DNA from: Actinomycetes bacterium
GTDB taxonomy: Bacteria > Actinomycetota > Actinomycetes > Propionibacteriales > Propionibacteriaceae
Length of the DNA: 64,000 bases
Assembly: GCA_023442485.1 (NCBI GenBank)
Contig: JAEZZG010000042.1
Span: 9,304-73,303, forward strand
Reading direction: 5' to 3'
Positions 15,520 through 26,163 of the stretch are shown here, piece after piece; the first letter of the stretch is position 1; every line of letters begins with the position of its first letter. Position numbers and translations under genes: made by a program. The notes under the pieces were generated by a model, which did no database searches, had not been told where the DNA came from, and worked only from the letters and a program-made list of their open reading frames with translations.

Positions 15520-18220
15520 CGATGTTCTCCTCAGTCACCTCTTCGTTTGACTCAACGCTACCGTGACTTCCACCAAATGCAGCAGTATTCGCCTCGGAGG
15601 TGTCAACATTTTCTGTGACCTTCCCCGGGTGATCGGCCATGTCTAGGTCCGATTCACTCCCGGCGAGAGGCTCACCCAGACTAACCTCTCCGCCATCGTC
15701 CTCAGACGTTTCCGGGTTCAGCGTCACAGCTACCACGGTGTCGGAACCGCGAACCTGGACGAATTTGACGCCCATGGTGTCGCGCCCCTTCGCAGGGACC
15801 TCGCTCACTGCTGACCTGGTGATCTGGCCGGAGGCCTTCATGCAGATCACCTCATTATCTTCTTGCACCACCAGGCCCCCGACGAGTTCGCCGCGGTCTT
15901 CAACCAGCTTCATCGCCTTGACGCCCAAACCACCGCGATTCTGCGGACGGTAACTAGCCACGGAGGTGCGCTTGGCATAGCCCTCACCGGTCACGGTGAA
16001 CAGGAAGAGGTCTTCGTCTGAGGTTCCGGCGGGGATCACGGTCATGGACAGTAATTCGTCGTCCTCGCGGAACTTCATACCGATCACGCCAGAGGTGTTG
16101 CGACCCATCGGGCGAAGTTGATCGTCGTCGGCAGTGAACCGGATCGCCTGGCCCTTGCGAGACACCAGCAAGACGTCATCGTCTGGTTCACACACCTCGG
16201 CACCGATGAGCTGATCATCCTCGTCACGGAAATTCACCGCGATCAGGCCCGCCTGGCGTGGCGAGTCGTAGGACAAGAACTCGGTCTTCTTCACCAAACC
16301 CTTGCGGGTGGCCAGCAGCAGATACTTCGCTACCTGGTAGTTCTCCACCGTCAACACCTGGGCGATTCTCTCGTCCGGCAAGAAAGACAGCAGACCAGCG
16401 ACGTGACCGCCCTTGGCGTCGCGGCCTGCCTCAGGTAGCTGCCACACCTTCGTCCGGTAGACCCGCCCCATATTGGTGAAGAACAACACCCACTTGTGGT
16501 TCGACGTGGTGAACAGATGTTCCACTTCGTCATCAGCTCGCAACGCGGCTCCCTTGACACCCTTGCCGCCGCGTTTTTGCACCCGATACTGATCAATCCG
16601 GGTGCGTTTAGCGTAGCCCCCGTGGGTAATGGTGACCACCATCGGTTCGTCGGGGATGAAGTCTTCTGCCGAAAAGTCACCGTCGTCCGGGACGATCTGA
16701 GTGCGCCTCTCATCACCGTATTTGTCGACAATCTCTTGGAGTTCGTTCGCGATGATCTCGCGCTGGCGAGCATCCGAAACCAAGATGTCTTTCAAATCTG
16801 CAATCAGCGCTTCGAGAGCAGCCAACTTGTCCAGAATCTTCTGACGTTCCATCGCAGCCAGGCGACGAAGCTGCAGGTCCAAGATTGCGCGGGCCTGATC
16901 GTCGTCAATTCCGAGCAAATCCTTCAACCCTTCGCGGGCCTGCTCTGAACTAGGTGAACGCCGAATCAAGGCAATCACTTCGTCCAACATGTCCAAAGCC
17001 TTGGCATAGCCTCGGAAGATGTGAGCGTCCGACTCCGCCTTCTTTAGACGGAAGGCCGTCCGGCGCTGAATCACCATCATCTGGTGCTTGATCCACTCAG
17101 AGATGAACTGATCCAGGCGCAAGGTGCGCGGAACGTTATCTACCAGAGCAAGCATGTTAGCGCCGAAGGTGTCTTGCAAACCAGTGTGCTTATAGAGGTT
17201 ATTGAGGACGACACGCGGCTGGGCATCACGCCGAAGCACAATCACTAGACGCTGACCAGTTCGGGCAGAGGTGTCGTCGCGAATATCGGAAATACCGGTG
17301 ATTCGACCGTCGTTGACCAGGTCTGCGATCTTCTGTGCCAGATTGTCCGGGTTACACATGTAAGGCAACTCAGACACCACCAGGCAGGTGCGCCCGTTGG
17401 AATCTTCTTCGATCGAGACGACCGCACGCATGGTGATCGATCCGCGACCGGTGCGATAAGCCTCTTCAATGCCCGCGCGACCGACAATCTTGCCTCCCAT
17501 CGGGAAGTCAGGGCCTTTGATCCGCTCAATGGCGGCCTCCAGCAACTCCTCCTCGGTGGCGTCGGGGTTCTTCAGGGCCCACTGCACCGCGTCGTTGACT
17601 TCACGCAGATTGTGGGTGGGGATATTGGTCGCCATCCCGACTGCAATACCGGACGAGCCATTGACCAGCAGGTTCGGGAAGCGCGCCGGCAACACCACCG
17701 GTTCTTGTTCGCGGTTGTCATAGTTCGGCTGGAAATCGACGGTTTCCTCGTCAATGTCGCGAACCATCTCCATCGCCAGCGGCGCCATCTTACATTCGGT
17801 GTAACGCATGGCTGCAGCCGGGTCATTACCCGGGGAACCGAAGTTGCCTTGGGACGAAATCAGCGGTGCCCGCATCACCCACGGCTGGGCAAGACGAACC
17901 AGGGTGTCATAGATCGCGGAGTCACCGTGAGGGTGGTACAAACCCATGACCTCACCGACGATACGCGAGGACTTATTCCATCCCCGATCCGGGCGGTAAC
18001 CGCCGTCATACATGCCGTAAATCACCCGGCGATGGACCGGCTTCATACCGTCTCGAACATCAGGCAACGCGCGACCGACGATCACCGACATGGCGTAGTC
18101 CAGGTATGACCGCTGGATTTCCTCATTCAGGTCGACGGGCTGCACCGAGACCTTGGTGTGCATCTCCACTGACGGCTTGTCAGTGGTGTCCTCGGTTGGC
18201 TGCTTCGGCGTTTCTGTCAT
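15512..18220 (-). CDS. gyrA: DNA gyrase subunit A
   Basis: 902 residues. GyrA cuts and rejoins DNA in the A2B2 gyrase that introduces negative supercoils. The N-terminal breakage domain contains the quinolone-resistance region [19 protein letters not shown] and the active-site Tyr in AAAMRYTE; the Ser and Asp at the two classic resistance positions are wild type. Gyrase-box/beta-pinwheel repeats (e.g. [10 protein letters not shown]) fill the C-terminal third. The last 55 or so residues are an acidic extra tail, making the protein somewhat longer than the usual 830-860. It lies 141 bases downstream of gyrB. Confidence 0.98.
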   Translation of the reverse strand: MTETPKQPTEDTTDKPSVEMHTKVSVQPVDLNEEIQRSYLDYAMSVIVGRALPDVRDGMKPVHRRVIYGMYDGGYRPDRGWNKSSRIVGEVMGLYHPHGDSAIYDTLVRLAQPWVMRAPLISSQGNFGSPGNDPAAAMRYTECKMAPLAMEMVRDIDEETVDFQPNYDNREQEPVVLPARFPNLLVNGSSGIAVGMATNIPTHNLREVNDAVQWALKNPDATEEELLEAAIERIKGPDFPMGGKIVGRAGIEEAYRTGRGSITMRAVVSIEEDSNGRTCLVVSELPYMCNPDNLAQKIADLVNDGRITGISDIRDDTSARTGQRLVIVLRRDAQPRVVLNNLYKHTGLQDTFGANMLALVDNVPRTLRLDQFISEWIKHQMMVIQRRTAFRLKKAESDAHIFRGYAKALDMLDEVIALIRRSPSSEQAREGLKDLLGIDDDQARAILDLQLRRLAAMERQKILDKLAALEALIADLKDILVSDARQREIIANELQEIVDKYGDERRTQIVPDDGDFSAEDFIPDEPMVVTITHGGYAKRTRIDQYRVQKRGGKGVKGAALRADDEVEHLFTTSNHKWVLFFTNMGRVYRTKVWQLPEAGRDAKGGHVAGLLSFLPDERIAQVLTVENYQVAKYLLLATRKGLVKKTEFLSYDSPRQAGLIAVNFRDEDDQLIGAEVCEPDDDVLLVSRKGQAIRFTADDDQLRPMGRNTSGVIGMKFREDDELLSMTVIPAGTSDEDLFLFTVTGEGYAKRTSVASYRPQNRGGLGVKAMKLVEDRGELVGGLVVQEDNEVICMKASGQITRSAVSEVPAKGRDTMGVKFVQVRGSDTVVAVTLNPETSEDDGGEVSLGEPLAGSESDLDMADHPGKVTENVDTSEANTAAFGGSHGSVESNEEVTEENIGD

Positions 18221-18361
18221 CTGCTTTACTTGCCTCTGTTTGTTTTCGTCTTTGCTGACTCATTCAGTCAACTCGTCGGGCACATCCTGGTGCCGGACTG
18301 TCTTATCGAGCGAAGGCACACCGCCACGATTGACCGGCGCGCCCTCCCCACCTATCTGGAC

Positions 18362-20515
18362 TTAGATATCAAGGAAGCGGACGTCCTTGGCGTTGGTCTG
18401 GATGAACTGACGACGCAGCGGGACGTCCTCACCCATCAGCACCTCGAACATGTCGGAGACTTCCTTAGCGTCATCCAAGGTCACCTGAAGCAGGACCCTA
18501 GTTTCGGGGTTCATCGTGGTTTCCCACAGATCCTCCGGATCCATCTCGCCTAGACCCTTGTATCGCTGAATCGGGTTGACTTGGGGTAGCTGCTTACCCT
18601 CGGCTAGACCACGTTCGCGCAGTTCGTCGCGCTCCTCGTCGGTATAGGCCAATTCGTGGGCGGCATTCGTCCAACGCAACCTAAATAGTGGCGGCTGGGC
18701 AATATAGACATTGCCGTTTTCGATCAGCTTCGGCATGAACCTAAACAGCAAAGTCAGCAACAAGGTGCGGATGTGTGCGCCATCAACGTCTGCGTCAGCC
18801 ATCAACACGATCTTGCCGTAGCGCAGCTTGTCACTGTCGAATTCGTCGTGGACGCCGGTCCCCAGCGCGTTGATAATCGCCTCAACTTCCTTATTCGCCC
18901 AGATCCGATCGATCCTGGCTTTTTCGACGTTGAGAATCTTGCCGCGCAAGGGAAGAATCGCCTGGATTCGGGGATCCCGACCGCCCTTGGCTGAACCTCC
19001 TGCCGAGTCACCCTCGACGATGAACAGTTCACACTCTTCCGGATTATTCGATGAACAGTCCGCTAGTTTCCCAGGCAGCGAGGTACGCCCCAGCAAACCC
19101 TTGCGGTTACGCGCCAGATCGCGGGCTTTGCGGGCGGCGATTCGGGCAGCGGAGGCGGCCTGCGCCTTCCTAACGATCTCCTTACCCTCAGCCGGATTCC
19201 GCTCCATCCAATCGCCGAGAAGATCGTTGACGACGCGCTGCACGAAACGACGGGCTTCGGTGTTGCCCAACTTCGTCTTCGTCTGACCCTCGAACTGCGG
19301 TTCGGAGAGTTTGATCGACAACACCGCGATCAGACCTTCGCGGATGTCGTCGTTGGAGACCCGGTCTTCACGTTTCTTGATCATCCCCCACTGTTCACCC
19401 CACTTGTTGACAGTGTTGGTCAACGCGGTGCGGAAACCTTCTTCGTGGGTGCCACCTTCAGCAGTGTTGATGGTGTTGGCGAAGGTGTGGATGGATTCGT
19501 GATAGGAGGTATTCCACTGCATCGCCAATTCCAGGCCCATCCCTTCGTCGGCGCGATGGGCTTCGACGTCGATCACATCTGTCATCGGTTCCTTTGAACC
19601 TTGAAGGTATTCGACGTAGTCAACTAGGCCTCGGTCATATTTGAAGACACGGGTCGGGACAGCGGGCGCGTCCGGGGAAGTGCCGGGGACGGAAGCCGTG
19701 TCGCAGTCTTTGGCGTCGGGGTGATCGGTGCGGTCAAAGACGGGTTTTGACGGATCTTGAGCGCCGGTGCGCAAATCTTGTAATTTCAGCATCAGGCCTT
19801 TATTCAAGAAGGCCATCTCGCGGAATCGGGTTTCGAGGGTTCTAAAGGAAAACTCCGTGGTCTCGAAGATTTCCTTCGAGGGGTAGAACTCGATGGTGGT
19901 GCCGGTCTCCTCAGTGGGTTCGCACCTTTCTAGCACTGCTGTCGGGGTGCCTAGGTCGAACTCCTGGTGCCAGCGGTATCCGTCACGGCGAACGTCGACA
20001 ATAAACTTCTCGGACAAGGCATTGACGACGGAGGAACCGACGCCGTGGAGACCACCGGAGACCTTGTAGCCACCGTCGCCGAACTTACCGCCAGCGTGCA
20101 AGACTGTCAGCACCAAGGTGACGGTAGGGATTTTCTCGACGGGGTGCTCCTTGACCGGGATACCACGCCCATTGTCAATTACCCGGCACCCGCCATTGTC
20201 GAGTAGCTGAACGGTGATCTTGTCGCAGTACCCGGCCAAAGACTCATCGACGGAGTTGTCGACGATCTCATAGACCAGGTGGTGAAGGCCACGTTCGCCG
20301 GTAGACCCGATGTACATGCCGGGGCGCTTGCGGACTGCTTCGAGGCCTTCAAGAACGGTGATCTGGCTGGCGTCGTAGTCACCTTCAACGGTCGAGTTGG
20401 TCGTGCCGACGACGGCTGCCTCCTCCTGGTTGTCACCGGAGGAATCTTCCATCTCATCGGTGATCGTTTCAGGCTGGGCGTCAAGGTTATAGGTGTCGAC
20501 TTCTAGCTCACTCAC
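18362..20515 (-). CDS. gyrB: DNA gyrase subunit B
   Basis: 717 residues from a GTG at 20515 preceded by AGGAG. It supplies ATP hydrolysis and the TOPRIM part of gyrase. The ATPase domain shows [20 protein letters not shown] with the catalytic Glu and Mg-binding Asn, and [15 protein letters not shown]. The TOPRIM domain carries [30 protein letters not shown] and the metal-binding [21 protein letters not shown] closes the C-terminus. The first 48 or so residues are an acidic extension. The upstream gene is dnaN; recF and dciA, which usually lie between dnaN and gyrB in actinobacteria, are absent here. Confidence 0.98.
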   Translation of the reverse strand: MSELEVDTYNLDAQPETITDEMEDSSGDNQEEAAVVGTTNSTVEGDYDASQITVLEGLEAVRKRPGMYIGSTGERGLHHLVYEIVDNSVDESLAGYCDKITVQLLDNGGCRVIDNGRGIPVKEHPVEKIPTVTLVLTVLHAGGKFGDGGYKVSGGLHGVGSSVVNALSEKFIVDVRRDGYRWHQEFDLGTPTAVLERCEPTEETGTTIEFYPSKEIFETTEFSFRTLETRFREMAFLNKGLMLKLQDLRTGAQDPSKPVFDRTDHPDAKDCDTASVPGTSPDAPAVPTRVFKYDRGLVDYVEYLQGSKEPMTDVIDVEAHRADEGMGLELAMQWNTSYHESIHTFANTINTAEGGTHEEGFRTALTNTVNKWGEQWGMIKKREDRVSNDDIREGLIAVLSIKLSEPQFEGQTKTKLGNTEARRFVQRVVNDLLGDWMERNPAEGKEIVRKAQAASAARIAARKARDLARNRKGLLGRTSLPGKLADCSSNNPEECELFIVEGDSAGGSAKGGRDPRIQAILPLRGKILNVEKARIDRIWANKEVEAIINALGTGVHDEFDSDKLRYGKIVLMADADVDGAHIRTLLLTLLFRFMPKLIENGNVYIAQPPLFRLRWTNAAHELAYTDEERDELRERGLAEGKQLPQVNPIQRYKGLGEMDPEDLWETTMNPETRVLLQVTLDDAKEVSDMFEVLMGEDVPLRRQFIQTNAKDVRFLDI

Positions 20516-20752
20516 TGAGTGAATCTCCTATCACAGGTCTTTTGAAACCAGGGTGACGCTGTTGCGGGCACACACCTCTCCCCGGACGAAACAATAACAA
20601 AGCGAGTTTACCCTAAATGCCGCAAGAATCCCAGGTGATCGGCCACCCTAAATCGCATTCAACGCCCTGAGATGTGGCTGTGACGAACTCAGGCACCGTG
20701 CAAGTAGGTCACTACCCAAGCATGGGTAGCGGTAGCGAGAAGGCTCCAAACC
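20516..20752. other. dnaN-gyrB gap where recF-dciA usually sits
   Basis: 237 bases without a gene. A small hairpin (CTACCC at 20712-20717, GGGTAG at 20724-20729) follows dnaN. No recF or dciA remnant was recognised. The gyrB promoter is probably here. Confidence 0.5.
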
Positions 20753-21910
20753 TCAGCCACGCAGACGCATCAGCATGATGACGTGCTTGTAGGAGCTAAT
20801 CGGCTCGCCGTCGATCTCATTCAGACCCATCAACAAACACGGCTTGGCGGGGCCATTGAAAGCGAAGCTGACATACGGGGTACCTAGGATGGCCAATGCT
20901 GAGGTCAGATATTCGGCCTTGAAACCGACAGCATCAAAATCCACCTCACCGTTGACCTGTTCGATCAACGCATTGACCGCATCCGAACCGGAGGCCTGAT
21001 TCTGGGTGCCACCTTGTAAGGTCACGAGGTTGTCGCGGAAATTCATCGACACCGGAGTGTTACGCTCGGCAACCAAGGCAATACGCTTGACCGCAGGGAC
21101 GAGTTCGTCAACCTTCATCCTCACGACGAGATCACCTTCGACGTCCATCACATGACGAACCTTGGGGAACTCGCCGTCGAGCAACCGGGTAATCAGATGG
21201 TATTGAATGTCCCCGTCGGAACCCTCGAAGCCCATGATTTGATCCCCAAACTCGGCGTCAGCGAGAGCCAAAACAATGGTCTCTGAATCTGACATCGACC
21301 GGGAGACCTCAGACAGCACCTTCGCCGGTACCAGCGCAGAACCTTCGTAGGAAGTAGCTGCCGGGGTCCAGGTCATCTCCTTGAGTGCCATCCGGTAGCG
21401 GTCAGTTGCCATGAAAGACAACACATCGTCTTTGATCTCAATCTTGATGCCAGTAAAGACGGGAAGCGGCTGTTCACGACCTGCCGCCACCGCGACCTGG
21501 GAGATGGCCTCTGCGAAAGCACGGCCATTGACGGTGCCGGATGTGGGTGGAACCTGGGGTAGCTGCGGGTATTCGTTGAGCGGGAGAGTCTGCAAGAGGA
21601 AATCTGCTTGACCGCTGGAGACCTCGACGCTAGTGCCGTCGGTGTCGAAGTTGACCCGCTGATCAGTAAATGAAGCAATGATGTCGGCCAACAGTTTGCC
21701 AGAGACTAGAACTTCGCCTTCTTCAGTAACGTCGGCGGGAACGACAGCCTTGGCGCAAGTATCTCCGTCGAAACCAGCAATCATCAGCGAATCACCCTGA
21801 GCACTGAGCTGCATACCTGCCAGGATCGGCAAGTTGGGGCGACTAGGGAGGGTGCGAGCAACCCACGCGACTGCCTTCGCAACAACTGCACGGTCGATAC
21901 TGATCTTCAC
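20753..21910 (-). CDS. dnaN: DNA polymerase III beta subunit (sliding clamp)
   Basis: 385 residues, GTG start at 21910 with AAGGGA upstream. It is the dimeric ring that tethers polymerase III to DNA. Three clamp domains are evident in order: VAWVARTLPSRPNLPILAGM at the N-terminus, NGRAFAEAISQVAVAAGREQ starting the second domain, and a C-terminal end whose NALIEQVNGEVDFDAVGFKA and 'Y-L-T-S-A-L' match the third. The C-terminal VIMLMRLRG is the typical end (M-P-M/V-R-L). It lies directly across oriC from dnaA and is co-oriented. Confidence 0.98.
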   Translation of the reverse strand: MKISIDRAVVAKAVAWVARTLPSRPNLPILAGMQLSAQGDSLMIAGFDGDTCAKAVVPADVTEEGEVLVSGKLLADIIASFTDQRVNFDTDGTSVEVSSGQADFLLQTLPLNEYPQLPQVPPTSGTVNGRAFAEAISQVAVAAGREQPLPVFTGIKIEIKDDVLSFMATDRYRMALKEMTWTPAATSYEGSALVPAKVLSEVSRSMSDSETIVLALADAEFGDQIMGFEGSDGDIQYHLITRLLDGEFPKVRHVMDVEGDLVVRMKVDELVPAVKRIALVAERNTPVSMNFRDNLVTLQGGTQNQASGSDAVNALIEQVNGEVDFDAVGFKAEYLTSALAILGTPYVSFAFNGPAKPCLLMGLNEIDGEPISSYKHVIMLMRLRG

Positions 21911-22468
21911 GTTGTTTCCCTTCCAGTCGAACCTTCGTCGGTTCAGCGATCAGATTTCTTTAGCATTGTGTCATCTGACTCTACCGCTGGCTTACATCAT
22001 AGTCTGAACCCGATTCTTCACACCTGAACGCACTCGAGGTGTGGGTGAAATTCTTTGCATTTTATCCGTTCCCTATTGACTTTGATTCCACCTCAGCATA
22101 GAAAAAAGATGTCACCAAGACCTGAGCCTTCCCCACTCGTCGTCGACGGTTAGCCCGCCGCGTCAAAGTTGACGTCGCCGGACAAACCAACGCAATGGCT
22201 CGTGGCGAACACGTTGACCCCTCCCCGACGACTCGAGAACAGGGCTTGTTGCCTTTAGCTATCGCCGTTCATCGATCGGGCGTTAGCTTTTCCACAGCAA
22301 GATACCCACGTCGATTGACGAGTCGGATTCTCCCGCTAGAGTGCCGGCGCTGGGCCTACAGCCACGGTGATCCCGCATCAGCGTCGGACAGCTCTTTCAG
22401 GTGAGCCCCTGACGAGCCAGGGTGACGACGAACGTCTCGAGGTGGACGCCGATGCTCGAATCGGCGAA

Positions 22469-22509
22469 GTGTGCGGTCGGCCTGTCTCATACCAGAACCG
22501 ACCGCACAC
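22469..22509. repeat. 12-bp perfect inverted repeat in oriC region
   Basis: GTGTGCGGTCGG (22469-22480) and its exact complement (22498-22509) with a 17-base loop. It could end dnaA transcripts, though no uridine run follows, or be an origin element. Confidence 0.7.
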
Positions 22510-22756
22510 CTATGTGGGGTAACTGAGATGAACGTTACCTTGGAAGGATTCGCCCCCGAACGCGCCGGTTGGGTCACCTCATACATGATCCAACTCTTCG
22601 GCCACGTCAGTCATCGTTTCTATCTTGAATCTGGTTGAATCGAGCAACCGACACTCCGCAATCCTTCAACAAGAAAGAAATCCTTGCGTGGAACTCCGCA
22701 ACTGACGATGGACGGTGGCACATCGCGACACTGATCCACACATCCACACGGCCTTA

Positions 22757-22800
22757 CTTTGAAGACTTCTGAATTGTTATTAACAGTAGTCTTATTAACC
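22757..22800. other. AT-rich DNA-unwinding element candidate
   Basis: About 44 bases of mostly A/T, including TTATTAAC and a near repeat, sandwiched between plus-strand DnaA boxes (22732-22748) and minus-strand boxes (22803-22820). Confidence 0.55.
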
Positions 22801-23031
22801 TCTGTGGAGATTGTGGATAACTACCAAATCCCCTAGTCAATCGATGTTCTTCGGATTGCGCATAGGTGAATTCTTGGGGATGGCATGTGCATCAAGTGTG
22901 GACGATGGGCAGTCTGCGACGGCAGTTCATCACTCCATCCACAAAGGATTCCCAAATCCCTTGTAGTTTTCCCCAGACGATTCACCATCCCTGATGATCA
23001 CACCAAGCCCAGTTCAGCAGACGCCGCCGGG

Positions 23032-24576
23032 CTAGTTCGAGACTGATCCTTGACGGATGATATTGGTCAACTCAGTGACCTGGTCGTAGGTTGAGCGTCG
23101 TTCAGCCAGTAACTTCTTGATCTTGCGATAGGCGTGCATCACCGTGGTGTGGTCCTTGCCGCCGAAGAGTTCGCCGATCTTCGGCAAAGACAACTCGGTG
23201 AGTTCGCGACACAGATACATAGCTATCTGACGCGCATTGACCAGGTCGCGCGTCCGTGATTCCGACAGCAAGTCGTCACGGGTGAAAGAGAAATAGGCGG
23301 CGGTGCGATCCAAGATGGTTGAAGCCGACACCGGGGCGTCTTGGCCGTCGAGAATCAAATCCTTCAACACAGATTCGGCAATCTCTAGGTTGACCGGCAA
23401 CTGATTCAGCGAAGAATAGGCTGCGACCCGGATGAGGGCACCCTCCAACTCACGGATATTGGTCTGAATCTTTGAGGCGACAAACTCCAGCACGTCCGCA
23501 GGAACCTCAAGACGCTCAGCAATCGACTTCTTACGCAGAATCGCAATCCTGGTTTCGAGATCCGGTGGCTGAATATCGGTGATCAGACCCCACTCGAAAC
23601 GGCTCCGCAACCGTGGCTCGAGGGCCTCCAAGTTCTTCGGCGGTCGATCCGAGGTCAAGACGATCTGCTTCTGTGCATTGTGCAAAGCATTGAAGGTGTG
23701 GAAGAACTCTTCTTGGGTCTGAATCTTGTTCGAAAGGAACTGGATGTCGTCAATCAACAACACGTCGACATCTCGGTAAATCCGGCGAAAAGCGGTGGTC
23801 TGATTCTCGGAGATGGCATTGATGAACTGATTCGTCATCTCCTCAGTCGAGACGTACTTCACCCGCACTCGGTCGAAATAGTTCGTGACGTAGTGACCGA
23901 TGGCGTGGAGCAGGTGGGTCTTACCCAAACCTGTCTCCCCGTAGATCATCAACGGGTTGTAGGACTTTCCCGGAGACTCGGCGACCGCCACCGCAGCGGC
24001 GTGGGCGAAACGGTTGGATTCGCCGATCACGAAAGTGTCGAAGGTGTAGAGAGGGTTCAGCCTCGGTTCGTCCACCTCCGGCGCCGAGTCAGTATTACTG
24101 CTCACCGGAGGCAACGGCTGCTCTAGACGTGGTTTCGGGGTGAACTGGGCCGTCTCGAAATCATCGGCTTCCGGTTCTGGTTCGTCAGCCGGTTCAAGAT
24201 CGAGTTCGATGCCTGGGTCAATGGTGATGCTTAGGTGCATCTCCCTATGGAAGAAGTCGGAGAGTTGTTCCTCGACGGCGGAGCGCAACCGCGTCTCGAT
24301 CTGTTGGCGCATGAAGGCATTCGGTGCCGCCACCAGCAGTGTCGATTCGTTGAGCAGGGCTTGGGGACGCGCGCTGAGTAGAAAACCCCGCTGGGCCTGG
24401 CTGTGTTGTTTGAGGACGTATTGCCAGGCCTCATCGATGGTGCCTGGCTGAGGCGGAGTCGGCAGATCAACCGTGGGGTGTAACCCTGGTGCACGAGAGG
24501 TGGGGTTGAGGGACGAGGCGCTGTTGGCAGACGTGGCACCTCCACCGGCGCTGATGTGAGCCGAATAATCACCCAT
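23032..24576 (-). CDS. dnaA: Chromosomal replication initiator DnaA
   Basis: 514 residues from ATG 24576, which has AGGAGA six bases upstream; a start at 24681 is in frame but has no ribosome site. Domain I (about 35-120) is followed by an acidic/proline linker, then the AAA+ domain with Walker A GETGLGKTHLLHAIG, Walker B VDVLLIDDIQFL and the sensor-1 region IVLTSDRPP. Domain IV ends the protein with the DnaA-box-binding signature DHTTVMHAYRKI. It opens oriC with ATP. TTTTCCACA at 24773-24781, upstream of the gene, may allow autoregulation. The gene faces away from rpmH. Confidence 0.98.
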   Translation of the reverse strand: MGDYSAHISAGGGATSANSASSLNPTSRAPGLHPTVDLPTPPQPGTIDEAWQYVLKQHSQAQRGFLLSARPQALLNESTLLVAAPNAFMRQQIETRLRSAVEEQLSDFFHREMHLSITIDPGIELDLEPADEPEPEADDFETAQFTPKPRLEQPLPPVSSNTDSAPEVDEPRLNPLYTFDTFVIGESNRFAHAAAVAVAESPGKSYNPLMIYGETGLGKTHLLHAIGHYVTNYFDRVRVKYVSTEEMTNQFINAISENQTTAFRRIYRDVDVLLIDDIQFLSNKIQTQEEFFHTFNALHNAQKQIVLTSDRPPKNLEALEPRLRSRFEWGLITDIQPPDLETRIAILRKKSIAERLEVPADVLEFVASKIQTNIRELEGALIRVAAYSSLNQLPVNLEIAESVLKDLILDGQDAPVSASTILDRTAAYFSFTRDDLLSESRTRDLVNARQIAMYLCRELTELSLPKIGELFGGKDHTTVMHAYRKIKKLLAERRSTYDQVTELTNIIRQGSVSN

Positions 24577-25079
24577 CTGTTCTCCTGTGCGTGCTTCGTG
24601 CCTGTCTGCGAGACGCGTCGTGCACGAGACGGCGGCAGAATCTGTCTTGTCGACATCTGTGTGGGACGTCCGTGTGGACATACCGTACTAGCGTACCGTG
24701 GCGTGCCAGACGCGGGGATCACTCGTCCGTGAATACTGATGACGCGGCGGGTTGGTCACAACGGCGGCAGAGTTTTCCACAACGTCAACCGAGGATAGCA
24801 AGCCAAGAGACATTGAGCATCCCGAAAAGCGATACTTCCCTCTAAGCTACGCGAATTTTCACCTCTTGTTCGGCGTGTCTACTAGACAAAACCTTCTCTT
24901 CCTGATGCGAATTCTCCACCGGGATGAGCACATTTCCTCACATATTTGAACTTCTCCCCCACAACCGCGTATCGTTTACCAGTCGCTGCAGTGTGCCGTG
25001 GAGCGTTGATTGATCGGAAACAAGTCACAGCACGGCAGCATTCCAACAGTTCTATCCAACAGTAGAGGGAGTAATCCCG
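24577..25079. promoter_or_regulatory. Divergent dnaA / rpmH promoter region
   Basis: About 500 bases between dnaA and rpmH. It includes a DnaA-box-like TTTTCCACA at 24773-24781 and AT-rich stretches around 24830-24960. No coding frame is convincing; the small ORFs on both strands lack ribosome sites. Confidence 0.5.
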
Positions 25080-25214
25080 GTGAAGCGTACATTTCAGCCG
25101 TCCAACCGCCGTCGTTCCCGCACGCACGGTTTCCGTGCTCGCATGCGCACCCGTGCCGGTCGTAAGATCCTGGCTGCTCGCCGCCGCAAGGGACGCGCGG
25201 TTCTTTCTGCATAG
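25080..25214 (+). CDS. rpmH: 50S ribosomal protein L34
   Basis: 44 residues from a GTG at 25080 after AGGGAG; ends at TAG 25214. The highly basic sequence begins [18 protein letters not shown] and runs through [19 protein letters not shown], the universal L34 pattern. It begins the rpmH-rnpA-yidD-yidC-jag block. Confidence 0.97.
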   Translation: MKRTFQPSNRRRSRTHGFRARMRTRAGRKILAARRRKGRAVLSA

Positions 25215-25239
25215 GTCTTTAGTGGAAGTGTCCTAGACG

Positions 25240-25731
25240 GTGCTTCCCCAGCAGAACCGGATGCGCAGATCCCTCGAGATTTCGCGCACCATTAAAACTG
25301 GAGTCAAGTCCGGACAACCCACCTTAGTCGTTTTTGTTTCGGATGCCGCTCGCATTACCCCTAGTCACAGGCAGGTGGCTCAGGGTTCACGGGGTGGATC
25401 AGAGATTGCCGAGGCGACGAAGGTGGGTTTCGTTGTGTCCAAAGCCGTCGGCAATGCCGTCACCCGCAATCGGATCAAACGCCAGCTTCGACACCTCATT
25501 AGGCCGTTGATCGCCGAGGTCGATCTGCCGCTGATGGTGGTGGTGCGGGCTCTGCCGACGGCCGCGACGGCCGCAGCTAGCCTTGACGATGAGCTGCGGG
25601 CGGCGTGGCAGTCGGCCTTACGGAAATATCTGCGCCGTCGCAATCATCACCGACACGATCCACCCCATGACGAATACCCCGGCACCGCCCGCCCGGAATC
25701 TGTCCCCGTTTCGTCCTATCCGGAGAAATGA
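25240..25731 (+). CDS. rnpA: Ribonuclease P protein component
   Basis: 163 residues from a GTG at 25240 (MLPQQNRMRRS, the typical RnpA N-terminus). The protein subunit helps the RNase P RNA bind precursor tRNA and trim its 5' leader. The RNA-binding RNR signature is present as KAVGNAVTRNRIKRQLR. The C-terminal 40 residues are an additional basic/proline tail. It overlaps yidD by four bases (ATGA), as in many bacteria. Confidence 0.95.
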   Translation: MLPQQNRMRRSLEISRTIKTGVKSGQPTLVVFVSDAARITPSHRQVAQGSRGGSEIAEATKVGFVVSKAVGNAVTRNRIKRQLRHLIRPLIAEVDLPLMVVVRALPTAATAAASLDDELRAAWQSALRKYLRRRNHHRHDPPHDEYPGTARPESVPVSSYPEK

Positions 25732-26063
25732 TGAGATCTCCGGCCCAGCTCCTACTCATTGGTTTCATTAGAGGTTGGCGGCGCGTTATCTCCCCCCTCT
25801 ACGGTCAGGTCTGCAAATACCACCCGTCTTGTTCCAGCTATGGTTTGACCGCTGTCGAATACCACGGTGCCATCAAGGGAAGCTGGCTGATCATTCGTCG
25901 CCTCCTGCGCTGTCACCCCTGGGCACTCGGCGGGGTCGATTTTGTCCCAGGGACGCCTCAGTGGCAGCAATGGCAGAGACATCCCTTCGTCTGTGATGAT
26001 CCCGATCACTGCACGAATCCTAAACACCGGGTGAAAGAGCAGCCATCGGAGTCTGTGATTTGA
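25728..26063 (+). CDS. yidD: Membrane protein insertion efficiency factor YidD
   Basis: 111 residues. It has the family core: a hydrophobic start, YKRVISPLYGxxCRYxPTCSxYxxxAI-type block seen here as RVISPLYGQVCKYHPSCSSY, and the RRLLRCHPW...GGVDFVP end. A C-terminal Cys-containing tail follows. YidD is a small peripheral membrane protein that aids YidC-dependent insertion. The ATG at 25728 overlaps the rnpA stop. Confidence 0.95.
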   Translation: MMRSPAQLLLIGFIRGWRRVISPLYGQVCKYHPSCSSYGLTAVEYHGAIKGSWLIIRRLLRCHPWALGGVDFVPGTPQWQQWQRHPFVCDDPDHCTNPKHRVKEQPSESVI

Positions 26064-26163
26064 GGCGAATCGGGTAGAATCGCCCAGGTTAGTGTCATTC
26101 CGTGATCGGGGCCTCGCGACATAGCGTCCATGTCCTCCATCACGCGAATCAATGAGGTGAGTA

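Larger units (their letters stand above)
21911..23031. other. Chromosomal replication origin (oriC) between dnaA and dnaN
   Basis: A 1.1-kb gene-free region with DnaA-box-like 9-mers. On the minus strand the perfect box TGTGGATAA is at 22812-22820, directly preceded by TGTGGAGAT at 22803-22811. On the plus strand are TGATCCACA (22732-22740), ACATCCACA (22740-22748), CCATCCACA (22935-22943) and TTTTCCACA (22288-22296); another minus-strand variant is at 22897-22905. Between 22757 and 22800 is an AT-rich stretch with two TTATTAAC-like blocks, flanked by boxes pointing inward: a probable unwinding element. A 12-bp perfect inverted repeat at 22469-22509 lies on the dnaN side. Confidence 0.85.

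Noticed and set aside
22195..22586. ORFs inside the oriC gap
   Set aside because: They overlap inverted repeats and DnaA boxes and have no ribosome sites.
23032..24681. Longer DnaA start at 24681
   Set aside because: No ribosome site there; ATG 24576 has AGGAGA at good spacing.
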